This document shows positions 1 through 10,242 of a stretch of DNA of 64,000 nt, one piece after another (positions within the stretch are counted from its first letter, which is position 1; each line of letters starts with the position of its first letter). This DNA comes from Ehretia macrophylla (taxonomy: Eukaryota > Streptophyta > Magnoliopsida > Boraginales > Ehretiaceae): positions 19,946,648 through 20,010,647 of the forward strand of contig CM075765.1 of the NCBI GenBank assembly GCA_037974665.1, in the 5' to 3' direction. The notes beneath the pieces were generated by a model. That model saw only the letters and a list, made by a program, of their open reading frames with translations. It made no database searches and was not told the origin of the DNA. A program made the position numbers and the translations under genes.

Positions 1-301
1 GTATTGATGTTGTAGAGTTAATAACTTTATTTGTGATTATTTTAAATTTTAGTGAATTGGAGTGGGAATTTGCAAGTCCCACAAATTAATTACAGTTCAG
101 CTACAACCTCGGACAACAACATCATAGTAGAATTTGAAAGAGCAAAATATTAAGCGTAGTAAACAAAAACACAATATCTAATAAATTAAATAGTAAAATA
201 TTATTAATAAAATTTCTCTGCATAAATGATCAATAAGTTCAGAACCATCCTTTGCAAGAATGTACTGGAAGTTTCTCCAAAATTTATTATGCAATCATCA
301 T
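1..301. repeat. Duplicated segment, copy A, left part
   Basis: This stretch matches 13018-13317 almost base for base. The match continues at 10243, so Tat element 1 has split copy A in two. The left end runs off the window. No coding capacity is seen. Confidence 0.9.
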
Positions 302-514
302 TGACGAGGGGTCCCCGAACTGAGGTGAGTTACTCACGCCAAGCTGAGACGGGCTAATCAGAGCTGACCCCAGCACATTCAGCTAAATGCCCAACCTGGA
401 TGCTGACCCGACCCCGGAAAACTCCGACCTCAATACCAGCTGTTCCGATGGGACATAAAGCATTGATGAGACATCAAGCTGCACCGCATTAAATGCTGTC
501 AGACCCGAATTTAG

Positions 515-522
515 TATAAATA
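515..522 (+). promoter_or_regulatory. LTR TATA box (element 1)
   Basis: TATAAATA in the middle of the LTR. The same motif sits at the same place in the 3' LTR (9933-9940) and in both LTRs of element 2. It is the likely core promoter for the genomic RNA. Confidence 0.75.
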
Positions 523-675
523 GAGCTCCACCCCTTTTATTTGAAGGAGAACTCGTCATTAAATGCTCTCAACTACCTTGCCAGCTCGGACATACTAATC
601 ATTCGCACGCTCGAGGGGAAAATCCCGGTCATCACCCCGCCTTTTCCTTCCCTTTCCTTGTGCAGGTTCAGTTGC

Positions 676-772
676 CGACCTGAAAGTTCAACTCGGAGGT
701 CAACCTGAAAGTTCAGCTCGGAGGCCAACATGAAAGTTCAGCTCGGAGGCCAACCTGAAAGTTCAGCTTGAC
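676..772 (+). repeat. 29-bp tandem repeat inside the LTR
   Basis: About four imperfect units with the core CCTGAAAGTTCAGCTCGGAG, repeated every 29 bp. The 3' LTR has the same array (about 10095-10190). The element 2 LTR has only a vestige, so the array expanded in the element 1 line. Confidence 0.8.
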
Positions 773-822
773 AAAGCGTAGCCGTACAACCTTAGCTGCG
801 AGGATTTTCGACCTCGACAGTT

Positions 823-840
823 TGGCGCCGTCTGTGGGAA
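823..840 (+). other. Primer binding site of element 1
   Basis: TGGCGCCGTCTGTGGGAA lies three bases after the LTR end. The first eight bases suit the 3' end of a tRNA-Asp-type primer, but the rest departs from it, so the primer tRNA is uncertain. Element 2 has nearly the same site. Confidence 0.7.
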
Positions 841-885
841 CGAGTTCTTTCTATCACTCTTCTCACCACTCATTGAGAAACCATC

Positions 886-2358
886 ATGGTACAAACTAGA
901 AGCCACAACGCACCGGTAGAGGACTCACCCAACCCAGACGAGGACCTCGAAACCACACAGGCGCCTAGCCAAGATCAAACCCAAGCCGACGTTAGAACAA
1001 GCCAACGCATACACTTAGCCTCAGAAACCAACCCCTCTACAGATGGAGACCTCAACTCCAGCCTGACGCCGGAGATGAGGATGGTGCTTAAGATATTCCA
1101 GGAGCTAAAGGAGTAGGTAGCCCGGCTAGCTGCGGAACCCCCAGTTCCACAAGCAACTACACCGCGGCCCATGCGCCCACAGTTCTGCATTCCGGCCCTG
1201 GGGTGAACCCGAGCACAAGACGGAGAAGGATTCCTGGAGCCGAAGGTGAGACCCGTGGAGGCGAGAGGCAAAAAGGCTGCCCACTCCGACCCCGAGCAGG
1301 CCAAGACCAAGGCTGCCATAGCCAAGGTCATTAATCAGCTCGGCGTAAGCCCACTCTCACCTGAAGTACAGGCAACGCCATTGCCCACCGGCAACCGAAT
1401 GCCCAACCTGGCAATCTATAATGGGGACGGAGACCCTGCCAACCACCTGCTGAACTTCGACCACCATATGACTCTGCATAATATGACCGACCTCATGAAG
1501 ACAAAAATATTCCCAACCACCCTGGTTGGCAATGCCTTGGACTGGTTCCAAAAACTTCGTCCCGGCTCTATTGCAAGTTTTTATCAGCTGGCTGAGGCTT
1601 TCTTGTCCCACTTCGCTAGAAGCCGACGTGCAACGTGTCATACCTCGTCATTGTTGTCGGTGAAACAACACAATTGAGAGAGTTTGAGGGCTTACACTGC
1701 CCAATTCAATGAAGAGACCCTCAGGATCCCCAACCTGGAGGATTCCATGGCACTAATGGCTTACCAAAGTGGGCTTAGGTCAGGACCCCTTACCTCTTCC
1801 TTGGCCATCGACCCCGTGGATACCGTAGCCGAGCTGATAGTACGGGCAGAATGGTACATACACTCGGAGGAAATCCATCAAGCCAAGAGAGATGATGACA
1901 AGGAGAAGGAAGCCGAAAAAAAAGGGAGAAACCTCTCGAGCCCAACTTGGAAGTAAGATCCAAAACGATCGAGGAAAGCAGCCTCAGCAGCCCAAGCAAA
2001 ACCCCCAGTTCACTATATTCACTCTACTTAACACCTCAATGGAGCAGATCTTAATGGAGATCCAGTACTAGAACCACCTACTTCTAACACCGAGAATGAA
2101 AAGCCGACCTGAAAAGGGAAATAGAACCAAGTATTGCCACTACCACATAGACTACGACCATACCACCGAGGAGTGCAAAGACTTGAAACAGGAGATCGAG
2201 GCACTGATAGCCCAAGGTTACCTCCGGAGGTATGTAGATAATCAGCCGACCCGGAGCCAAGATCAGAGGGACAGGGAGATAAGTCCACCCAGACGCCAAG
2301 CCGGGGGCGGACGTCTAGTTGTGATCGAGACCATCGCCGGAAGGATTGGCGTCAGGTA
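886..2358 (+). pseudogene. Gag polyprotein, element 1 (broken)
   Basis: This encoded the structural Gag that packages element RNA. The start at 886 (MVQTRSHNAP) matches the start in element 2. The reading frame runs 886-1956 with stops at codon 77 (1114), codon 107 (TGA, 1204) and about 1675, then changes frame before 2096. The central part has the retrotransposon gag pattern with ALDWFQKLRPGSI. Near the end is an atypical zinc knuckle C-x2-H-x4-H-x4-C (CHYHIDYDHTTEEC), followed by KDLKQEIEALI. A further frame change occurs at about 2340, before the protease. It cannot make a full-length protein. Confidence 0.9.
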
Positions 2359-3002
2359 GAGAGACCTCGGCTGGCAGGAAGGGTTATGTTCGAGCCGGAA
2401 GAGAGTATGGGCTGGCGCGGGGTCCGGTCCTAGAGTTGGAAGAGCTCATTTTTTCCTCAGAAGATTTGGAAGGTGTGATATTGTCCCATGACGACCCACT
2501 GGTGATTAGCGCTGAAATAGCCAACTTCACCGTGAAGGGGTTGATGGTGGACACCAGGAGCTCGGCAGAAGTCCTATTCTTGAAGGCATTTGAGCAAATG
2601 GGGTTGGACAGAAGCCGGCTTAGACCGTTGAGGGGCACCTTGGCTGGATTCACCAGGCATATCCACCGAGCCGAAGGGGTCATCAACCTTCCGCTGAAAC
2701 TGGAAGACGGAGATAAGCAGGTTTCAATGCAAGCCAACTTCATTGTGATGGATTGCAACTCCACTTACAACGGGATTTTAGGTCGGGTGACACTCAACCA
2801 TTTTAGGGCCGTCCTTTCAACCTACCACCAGACCCTAAAATTCCCAACCCCGACCGGCATAGCCACCATCTACGGAGCCCAACTCTCAGCCCGGGAGTGT
2901 TATGAAAACTCCCTCCGACCCAAATATCAGGTTGGCTGGGGACCAGATTTGCCTGAAGAGAAGAGGGACACTAAGAAAGGAAGCCCAGCTAAAAACATTT
3001 AA
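2346..3002 (+). pseudogene. Retropepsin-type protease region, element 1
   Basis: This is the aspartic protease that would cleave the polyprotein. The frame is open for 218 codons. The active-site region reads MVDTRSSAEVLF, where the family has D-T/S-G, so the essential Gly is now Arg (AGG at 2556-2558). The downstream segment with NGILGRV and LNHFRAV is intact. Gag is in another frame upstream. A TAA at about 3000 replaces the Gln codon of element 2 at the junction with RT. Confidence 0.88.
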
Positions 3003-4985
3003 GAGGTGGAACTCTCCGAAGAAACAAAGAAAGCAAAGATCGGAAGTGAACTCTCTGATGACCTCAAGAAAAGTATAAGCCAATTTCTTCTGAAAAATGA
3101 ACACATATTTGCATGGTCTGCCTCTGACATAACAGGTATTGACCCGGGAGTGATTGAGCATCACCTGAATGCCGACCTGAATCACTATCCGGTGAAGTAG
3201 AAGCGCAGGCACTTCCATTATGATAAGCAACAAATCATATCAGAAGAGGTGGATAAATTGGTAGACGCCGGCCACATAAAGAAAATCCAGTACCCAACCT
3301 GGTTATCCAACGTGGTCCTGGTAACCAAGTCCTCAGGTGGATGGAGACTGTGCATTAACTTCACCAATCTCAACAAAGCCTGCCCCAAGGACTGCTTTTC
3401 CCTACCTCGGATTGATCAGATGGTAGATGCCACCTCTGGGTTCGAGCTACTCTCTTTCATGAATGCCTTCAAATGCTATAACCAGATTAAGATGGCACCC
3501 GGAGACAAAGAGAAGACTGCCTTTACCACTGATAAAGGTCTCTACTACTATGAGGTCATGCCTTTTGGCCTCAAGAATGTTGGAGCTACCTACACTTGGA
3601 TGGTGAACAAGGTTTTCAAAAATTAGATTGGCCGAATTATGGAGATCTATGTAGGTGACATGTTGGTCAAGAGCAAAAGGGCGGAAGACCATGAAGTCGA
3701 CCTGGCTGAAGCCTTCGCCGTAATGGAGTACTTTGGGATAAAGCTGAACTCGAAAAAATGCGTATTTGGCATCAAGGCAGGAAAGTTTCTGGGCTTCATG
3801 GTCACAGCCCGTGGGATAGAAGCCAACCCGGAGAAGGTTTAGGCAATACTTGACCTGGCACTACCGACCTGCGTGAAAGACGTCTAGGTGTTAGCAGGCA
3901 AGGTCGCGGCGTTGAGCAGATTCATGTCCAGGTCGGCGGACAAGTGTGTTCCCCTGTTCAGGATATTGAGGAATCCTAAGAACTTCGAATGGACTAGAGA
4001 ATGTCAGAACACCTTCCAAGAGCTGAAAAGGTATTTAGCTTCGCCACCCCTGCTATCCTGACCTGAGGTGGGGGAGGAGCTGGTATTATACCTAGCATGC
4101 TCGGGGACAGCAGTGGCAGCGGCACTAGTCCGAGAAGAAGGGAAGGAACAGAAGCCAGTCTATTATGTCAGCAAAACCCTACAAGGGGCCGAGGTGAGGT
4201 ACTCCTCCTTGGAAAAACTCGCCCTCGTGCTCATCACAACGGCAAGAAAGTTGAAGCCATACTTTGACGCTCATCAGATTAAGGTCATGACGGATGCCCC
4301 ACTCAAGTCCATCATGCACAAACTGGAGGCGTCGGGCAGGCTGCTAAAATGGGCAGTTGAGCTGAGTCAATTTGACATCACCTACCAGCCCAGAACAATC
4401 ATCAAAGCCCAAGTCATCGCGGACTTTGTGGTGGAATGCACCAGCCGAGCCAAGCATGACTCAAAAGACGTATGGAAGGTCCATGTGGATGGGGCCTCAG
4501 GGAAGTCTGGTAGCGGAGCTAGGGTGGTCATTCTCAACCCGACCCGGCATGAGCATTAATACTCCCTTAAGTTCACCTTTCCGGCATCCAACAATGAAAC
4601 GGAGTATGAAGCGGTGATTGTGGGGCTAAAAATTGTAGCTCAGCTCGGGGCACAAACAGTCGACCTGAGCACCGACTCTCAATTGATTTCTAGTTAGATA
4701 TCGGGAAAGTTCGAAGCCAAGGACAGTACTATGCTGGCCTACCTCAACAAAGTCAAGGATTTGACCTCAGGGCTCAAAAGGTTCACGATACAGCGAATTC
4801 CGAAGGAAGAGAATATGAAGGCTGATGCCCTGTCCAGGTTGGCCTTAGGCGAGAGCTGACCTACCCTGGTCCATGTGGAAGAAGTATCCGAATCGAGTAT
4901 TCAGTTAGGGGTACAAGCCGTAGCCGAGCTCAATCTAAGCCCAGATTGGACCAAACCAATCATGGACTACTTAGAGGGGGTATAA
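3003..4985 (+). pseudogene. Reverse transcriptase and two RNase H domains, element 1
   Basis: The region copies RNA to DNA and degrades the RNA strand. RT motifs in order: YPTWLSNVVLV, GGWRLC, FMNAFKCYNQI, MPFGLKN and YVGDML. Two of the three catalytic Asp residues are lost: Asp to Asn at 3462-3464, and YVDD to YVGD at 3654-3656. The first RNase H (LYLACSGT to SRLLKW-type end) lacks the usual first Asp. A second, archaeal-type RNase H follows (HVDGASGK, NNETEYE, LSTDSQL, KADALSRL), typical of Tat. All lies in one frame but has about nine stops, mainly at Gln and Trp codons. The frame ends at TAA 4983-4985, after a run of five Gs. Confidence 0.92.
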
Positions 4986-6176
4986 CCCCAGATGATGAAA
5001 AAGCAGCTCGGAAACTCATGAAACAGGCCTCAAGGTTTGTCATAATTGCCGGGCAACTCTATAAGAGAGCCTACACTTGGTCGCTCTTAAAATGTGTTGG
5101 ACCCGAGGAGGGAAACTATATACTCCGGAAGATCCATGAAGGGGTATGTGGAAACCACTTGGGAGGCAAAGCTCTGGCTCGAAAGGCATTGAAGCAAGGC
5201 TATTTCTGGCCAACCTTAGAACAAGATGCCAAAGAGTATGTAAAAAAGTGCGACACTTGTCAAAGGTTCGCCAACATACAGAGAAAGCCTGCGGTAGACC
5301 TCACGGTGATGATAAGCCTATGGCCATTTTATTAGTGGGGTCTAGATATCATCGGCCCATTGTCAACCAGTGTTGGCCAAAAGAAGCACGCCTTCGTAGC
5401 ATTAGACTACTTCACCCAATGGCCTGAGGCTGAAGGTATTGCTAAAATAATAGAAAAGGCAGCTTGGGATTTTGTGTGGAAAAACATCATTTGCCGGTTC
5501 GGGGGTGCTAAAGGTCATCATTACTGACCACGGCAAGCAATTCGACAGTGCATACTTTCGAGGCAAATGTGCTGAGATTGGGATCGACCTTAGATTCTCA
5601 TCTATTGCTCATCCTCAAAGTAATGGCCAAGCTGAAAGGACTAACCAAATCATTTTGCAGGGCCTGAAAACCAAGCTGGAGGAAGCAGAGGGCCAGTGGG
5701 CGTCGATTCTTCCTGAGGTGTTGTGGGCTCAGCGGACCACCACCAGCTTGGCAACGGGAGAATCGCCCTTCCAGCTGACCTTCGGTACTCAAGCGGTGCT
5801 GCCAGTGGAGATCGGGTCTCTGACCAGTAGAACCCTCCACCATGATCCAGAAATAAACAGAGCACGAATCCGTAAAGAGTTCGACCTCACTGAAGAACTC
5901 CGAGCTAAAGATCAAATTAGAATACTGGCCAGCAAAGCTGCCATGCAAAGAGCCTTTGCCAAACAGGTCAAGCCTAAGCCTATTAAGGTTGGCGACCTCG
6001 TACTCAGAAAGACCATCTTTTTGCCGCGCTCGAGTAACAAGCCCTCGCCAACCTGGGAGGGACCGTATGAAGTAGTGAAAGAAGTCCGACCTGGGACCTT
6101 CTACCTCCGCGACAAGAATGGGAAACTATTGAAGAATGCATGGCACTCAGAACACCTGAAGCGGTATTTTGTCTAA
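4946..6176 (+). pseudogene. Integrase, element 1 (broken)
   Basis: This enzyme inserts the DNA copy into the genome. The HHCC zinc-binding part is visible (KIHEGVCGNHLGG and KKCDTCQRF), then the catalytic core with Asp in DIIG, Asp in TDHGKQF and Glu in QAERTNQI. A tail with KVGDLVLRK and PTWEGPYEVV follows. It ends at 6176 with KRYFV. The frame is shifted from RT/RNase H as in element 2. A stop near 5333 and a frame change near 5510 break it. Confidence 0.92.
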
Positions 6177-6325
6177 AGGTCCCGAGCCGAAATTTTTTGT
6201 AACGGCCCCGAGCTGAAATCTCTTGTTACGGCCCTAACCCGAAATCTTTTGTAACGGCCCCAAGCTGAAATCTCTTGTTAAGGCCCCGAGCCAAAACATT
6301 ACTTGTAATCGGCCCCCGAGCCTAA
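6177..6325 (+). repeat. About 30-bp tandem repeat after pol, element 1
   Basis: Roughly five degenerate units built on GGCCCCGAGCTGAAAT followed by a T-rich half. The equivalent place in element 2 has more units. It sits directly after the integrase stop. Confidence 0.8.
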
Positions 6326-6962
6326 GTACTTCGTGTACAAATTCAATACAATGCGTTTTGTAAATCAGTGCAATGCCCGACCCGGGCCCAAGCAATCAAA
6401 CTAGCGCAATGCCTGACCTGGCCCAAGTGCCTTAACTATAAAGCTACTACCAACTCGGATTAATGCGGTGGCCACGCTTAATCACGAGCTAATGATCAAA
6501 TAAACTAGCTCAGACTATGTTCCAGCTCGGGAATAATCAATAACAATTTGATTAGCTTTGCCAGTTCAGATTAAGGTCCAACTCGGTGTAATCCGGCTTC
6601 AGGTCGGTATATTAGTTTGGGTCTAAACTCGAACTCAACATTCGTCAACATTAGTTTGACCAATTTTAAATCGGACTGACGAGTCCAGGTCGGCGACGAT
6701 TATATAGTTGCTTAGTTAACCAGCTCGGATTAGGATGATAATTCATTAATCGCGCCCAGCTTAGTTCTTTCTACTTAAGTTTTAAAGGTCCATTATATTG
6801 GCCCGACCCCACTTACTTAAGAAAAATTTGCGAAGGGAAATGTACACAAGTACGAACTCGAATAAAACGCAAAATATTAATTTCATTAGAATTGAAAAAC
6901 AATTACAGAAGCCCGACCTGGGCGAAACTACAAATGCCTTACCCAGGCTGAATTACAAAAAT
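6326..6962. other. Noncoding spacer of element 1
   Basis: No gene is visible. The stretch lies between the pol-side tandem repeat and the end of the antisense gene, and element 2 has a matching stretch (26031-26679). It would hold the 3' ends of both the sense pol message and the antisense message. Confidence 0.6.
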
Positions 6963-9297
6963 CTATTTTGGTGGAGCGGCGTTGGTTGCATTAGCCTCGT
7001 CCCCGACCTGGTCTATACTTTCTTGGACAAATTTCATCACCTCTTTAGCCTGGGACGTCAGGTTGGCTGGAAGCTTAGGAATCTCCCAGAACTTCGGCGG
7101 CAAAACCTCCAAGATTTCAATATAGTTATTCTTGGTGGCAGGGAAAAAGGTCTTCACTCTCTCCCGAGCTACGACTTGACCCCGGAAGTAGAATTCCAGC
7201 TCGGCATACTTGGCCATGGCCCTACCTTCCGTGGCCAACCAGTCCACGGCCGCATCACTGGATTTAAAGGCTTCCACTACCTTCTCTCCTTCAGGGCCGA
7301 CCCAGTCCACCAGTTCCTGGAGCTTTGTCTTGGATTTACGCTTCTCCAGTTTGTAGCGCTTGACGTCCTTGGCTACGGCTTCACGTCGGGACTTCTCCGC
7401 ATGAAGCTCCTTCTTTAGACAGTCGATCTCCGTCGTGTCTGCCTTGCGCCTCTGGGCGGCCTCCTCCCTCAGAGTCTTAAGCTCGGCTCGGGCATCTATG
7501 TATCGCTGCTCGAGCTCAATGGAATGAGTCTAGGCCCTGACAAGAAAGCTAGGAGCTTAAAGGATGTGGGACTCGGCCTGTGTACAAGAGAGCAAAACGA
7601 TCAGCCGAGTTAAAAAACATAACCATATCAAAAGTCGTATAAGACTCACCGTAACTATGGCCGTCCTCAGGTCGAGAGAGAGTTGCTCTGCTGGGACCAT
7701 CGCCAGCTTAGGGTCGCGGGCCACCTTGGTCTCTCCCACGAAGTCCTTGCTGGGAGGGCTCACCTCCGCGACCTTACCTTTCCCAGAGTACTCGGCCTGA
7801 GGCCGCTTTTTACTCTTATGACGAGACGCTGAGCGCTCCGGGATCGCCACTCCCGAGCTCGATCTCTTAGGCAAGGGAGACCCCTACGTCCCCTTGGAAG
7901 AGACCTCGGGGCCGACCTCCCGCACTTGGCCGCTGGGCCGCTGCCTCTGACCCTGAGCAGCACTTCCCAAGCCAGACCGAGTTGAAACCTCGCCGCTAGC
8001 CTCGTTCTTCTTTCTTACCTGGGCATACGCAAGTTTTCTCGTATCCGCCATACCTGCAAAAGGTAGAGGAAAGAAATGAAAAAAAAGCCGAAGGCCAACC
8101 TAAAAAGACTGGCAGATAGGATAATTGGGAGGTCGGGCGCCGATCTTGCAAACTGACCCTCTTCTGAGCTAGACCCCACATCCCCTTCAGGCTCGAGAAG
8201 CAGGTTGGGATGATCCCTCGAGAGGTCGGGTTCCCTACCAAATAGCTTGAAATCCCAGATCCGCTCCCATTTGAGCACATTGTCAATATTTATCAGCATC
8301 CCGGGCGCGGGCCTGAGCACCGCGACTTCCCCAAGTTCCTCCTCTGAGTGCTTGGGGTCATCATTGACGGTCTTCCTCAAACTTGGAATCCAGACCAACC
8401 TGCACCCAGAGTTCACAGCCGGCTCCACCCAATAATAGTCATTATGCCAGCCCTTGTTAGAAGAGTGCCACTTGGTGAATATGGAGTTGCCGACCCGAGC
8501 TGCGAAGTTGATCCACCCTGGCTGCTTCGGGTTGGGTTTGCACACAAAGAAATGCCTGAACCTGCGCAAGGTCGGCTCCACTTTCTTCTCAAGGTAGAAC
8601 ACATAGAAGGCTACCATCACGACCCAACCATCCGGTGACATCTGACCTGGGCTGAGCTCAAAGTAGTTCAAGATATTGACAACAAAATCGGGGAGGGGGA
8701 GCTGGATAACATCGAATGCAAGGTCATAGATGGTGAAGTGGTCGCCCGGAGGATAGCAAGTCGATTCGTGCTGACCTAGAACCTTCAGCTTGTGATGACG
8801 ATCCACTGACCAGTTCCTCAGCCTGGCGTTGGCCATTTGCACCGTGGAATGGCACTCACGCTTGCAACAGGCGAACAACTGCTCAATCATCTTCCCCCGA
8901 GTTGAAGAAACACTGGTTGTGGCCGAACTTCGAGGTCGAATAGCACTAACAGGGACTGCTTTGATCGGCTCGGCGACAGAAAATCTAGCTAGGTACTCTT
9001 GTGGCATCTCGACCCCCTCCAGTTGATTCAGCAGCTCCTCATCTTCCCAATCTTCCAAGTCTCCTAGGTTGGCCAAAGGATCCGCCTCAGCCTCCTCTTG
9101 CACCAGTCTGACCCTAATAACTTGGCAATCATCATCGCTCTCCCCGGGCCCAGATTTTCGAGCTGATCCTTGAGACGCACAGGAGCTCTCTCCACTTGGT
9201 CTCTATTTGAGGTGGACTCCGAGCTCAACGGACTCTCATCCCTACCATAGGACCTCACTTCCATTGCCTGGGAATCTTCCGACTCCGACCTCCCCAT
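6963..9297 (-). pseudogene. Antisense extra gene of element 1 (Transposase_28-like)
   Basis: A separate gene on the minus strand. Exon 1 (9297-8158) starts MGRSESEDSQAMEV, has an acidic Ser-rich part and a region with FTIYDLAFD, LPLPDFVVNIL, MSPDGWVVMV and FFVCKPNPKQPGW; this resembles the plant Transposase_28 (putative gypsy type transposon) family. Introns are inferred at 8054-8157 and 7578-7649 (GT..AG). Exon 2 is basic. Exon 3 (7577-6963) is rich in Lys and Glu and looks coiled coil. Damage: a frameshift near 9140 and stops near 7880 and 7530. Element 2 has the same gene with matching introns. Its role is unknown; extra genes here are known in Tat elements. Confidence 0.8.
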
Positions 9298-9298
9298 C

Positions 9299-9358
9299 CT
9301 GTCTATAGACTAAATATAAATGTACAGGAATGATTAAAGGGAGTCGGGACGTACTTAC
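9299..9358 (-). other. Candidate leader intron of the antisense gene
   Basis: On the minus strand a GTAAGTACGT donor at 9358 and a CAG acceptor at 9299 bracket 60 bp just before the start codon at 9297. Element 2 has a similar arrangement (29016-29075). It is short for a plant intron, so it is only a candidate. Confidence 0.4.
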
Positions 9359-9517
9359 TGTTCTTGGCTGCGGAATGTGACCCGACCTAGCTGGCTCCGA
9401 GTTGAAAATCCCGAGAAGATTATTTCCTAGCTAAATGCGTCTGACCACTCTGGTATCCGACCTAAAACTCTTGAAAGTTGAAAGCGAAGTGTGAAATGAA
9501 TCTCGGATGTCAAGGCC

Positions 9518-9527
9518 CTATTTATAG
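9518..9527 (-). promoter_or_regulatory. TATA box of the antisense gene, element 1
   Basis: CTATAAATAG on the minus strand, about 220 bp upstream of the antisense start codon and 190 bp inside the 3' LTR boundary. It is kept in element 2 at 29236-29245 with the same surroundings. Confidence 0.65.
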
Positions 9528-9708
9528 GCACTTCTGAAAATCGCCTCGAGGAGCCCAAACGTCGCGTCTTGTCAGAACTGCCAAGTGACGTGTCAGCCAT
9601 CTGAAGGGCATGCACCGCTGACATGGCCATCCCTACTCTGCCAGGGTCGGGCACCTCCAGCTCGGGAGCAACTCCCAATTCTAGATCTCACCCCCTCGAT
9701 CTCGACTT

Positions 9709-9718
9709 AGGGGGGGGA
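9709..9718 (+). other. Polypurine tract of element 1
   Basis: AGGGGGGGGA ends one base before the 3' LTR. It would prime plus-strand DNA synthesis. Confidence 0.85.
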
Positions 9719-9719
9719 T

Positions 9720-10237
9720 TGACGAGGGGTCCCCGAGCTGAGGTGAGTTACCCACGCCGAGCTGAGGCGGGCTAATCAGAGCCGACCCCAGCGCATTTAG
9801 CTAAATGCCCAACTTGGATGCTGACTCGACCCCGAAAAACCCCGACCTCAGTGCCAGCTGTTCCGATGGGACATAAAGCATTGATGGGACATAAAACTGC
9901 ACCGCATTAAATGCTGTCCGACCCGAATTTAGTATAAATAGAGCTCTACTCCCTTCATTTGAAGGGGAACTCGTCATTAAATGCTCTCAGCTACCTTGCC
10001 AGCTCAGACATACTAATCATTCGCAAGCCCGAGGAAAAAATTTGGGTCATTACCCCGCCTTTTCCTTCCCTTTCCTTGTGTAGGTTCAGTTGCCGACCTG
10101 AAAGATCAACTTGGAGGCCAACCTGAAAGTTCAGCTTAGAGGCCAACCTGAAAGTTCAGCTCGGAGGCCAACCTGAAAGTTCAGCTTGACAAAGTGTAGC
10201 CGTACAATCTCAGCTGCAAGGATTTTCGACCTCGACA
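9720..10237 (+). repeat. 3' LTR of Tat element 1
   Basis: 518 bp, from TGACGAGG to CTCGACA, followed by the second ATCAT. About 43 differences from the 5' LTR were counted by eye. Confidence 0.96.
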
Positions 10238-10242
10238 ATCAT

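Larger units (their letters stand above)
302..819 (+). repeat. 5' LTR of Tat element 1
   Basis: 518 bp, from TGACGAGG to CTCGACA. It pairs with the equal-length 3' LTR at 9720-10237. It carries a TATA box and a short tandem repeat near its 3' end. Confidence 0.96.
302..10237 (+). mobile_element. Ty3/gypsy LTR retrotransposon, Tat type (element 1)
   Basis: A complete but inactive element of 9936 bp. It starts TG, ends CA and is flanked by ATCAT at 297-301 and 10238-10242. Copy B of the host segment shows the empty site, with ATCAT once. Order: LTR, PBS, gag, protease, RT, RNase H, second RNase H, integrase, tandem repeat, antisense gene, PPT, LTR. The second RNase H and the extra gene between integrase and the 3' LTR are hallmarks of the Tat lineage. 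Many stops and frameshifts interrupt gag and pol. The LTRs differ at about 43 of 518 positions, mostly transitions, so the insertion is old. Confidence 0.96.

Noticed and set aside
6798..7418. 206-codon plus-strand frame
   Set aside because: It lies opposite exon 3 of the antisense gene, has no counterpart kept in element 2 and shows no known motif.
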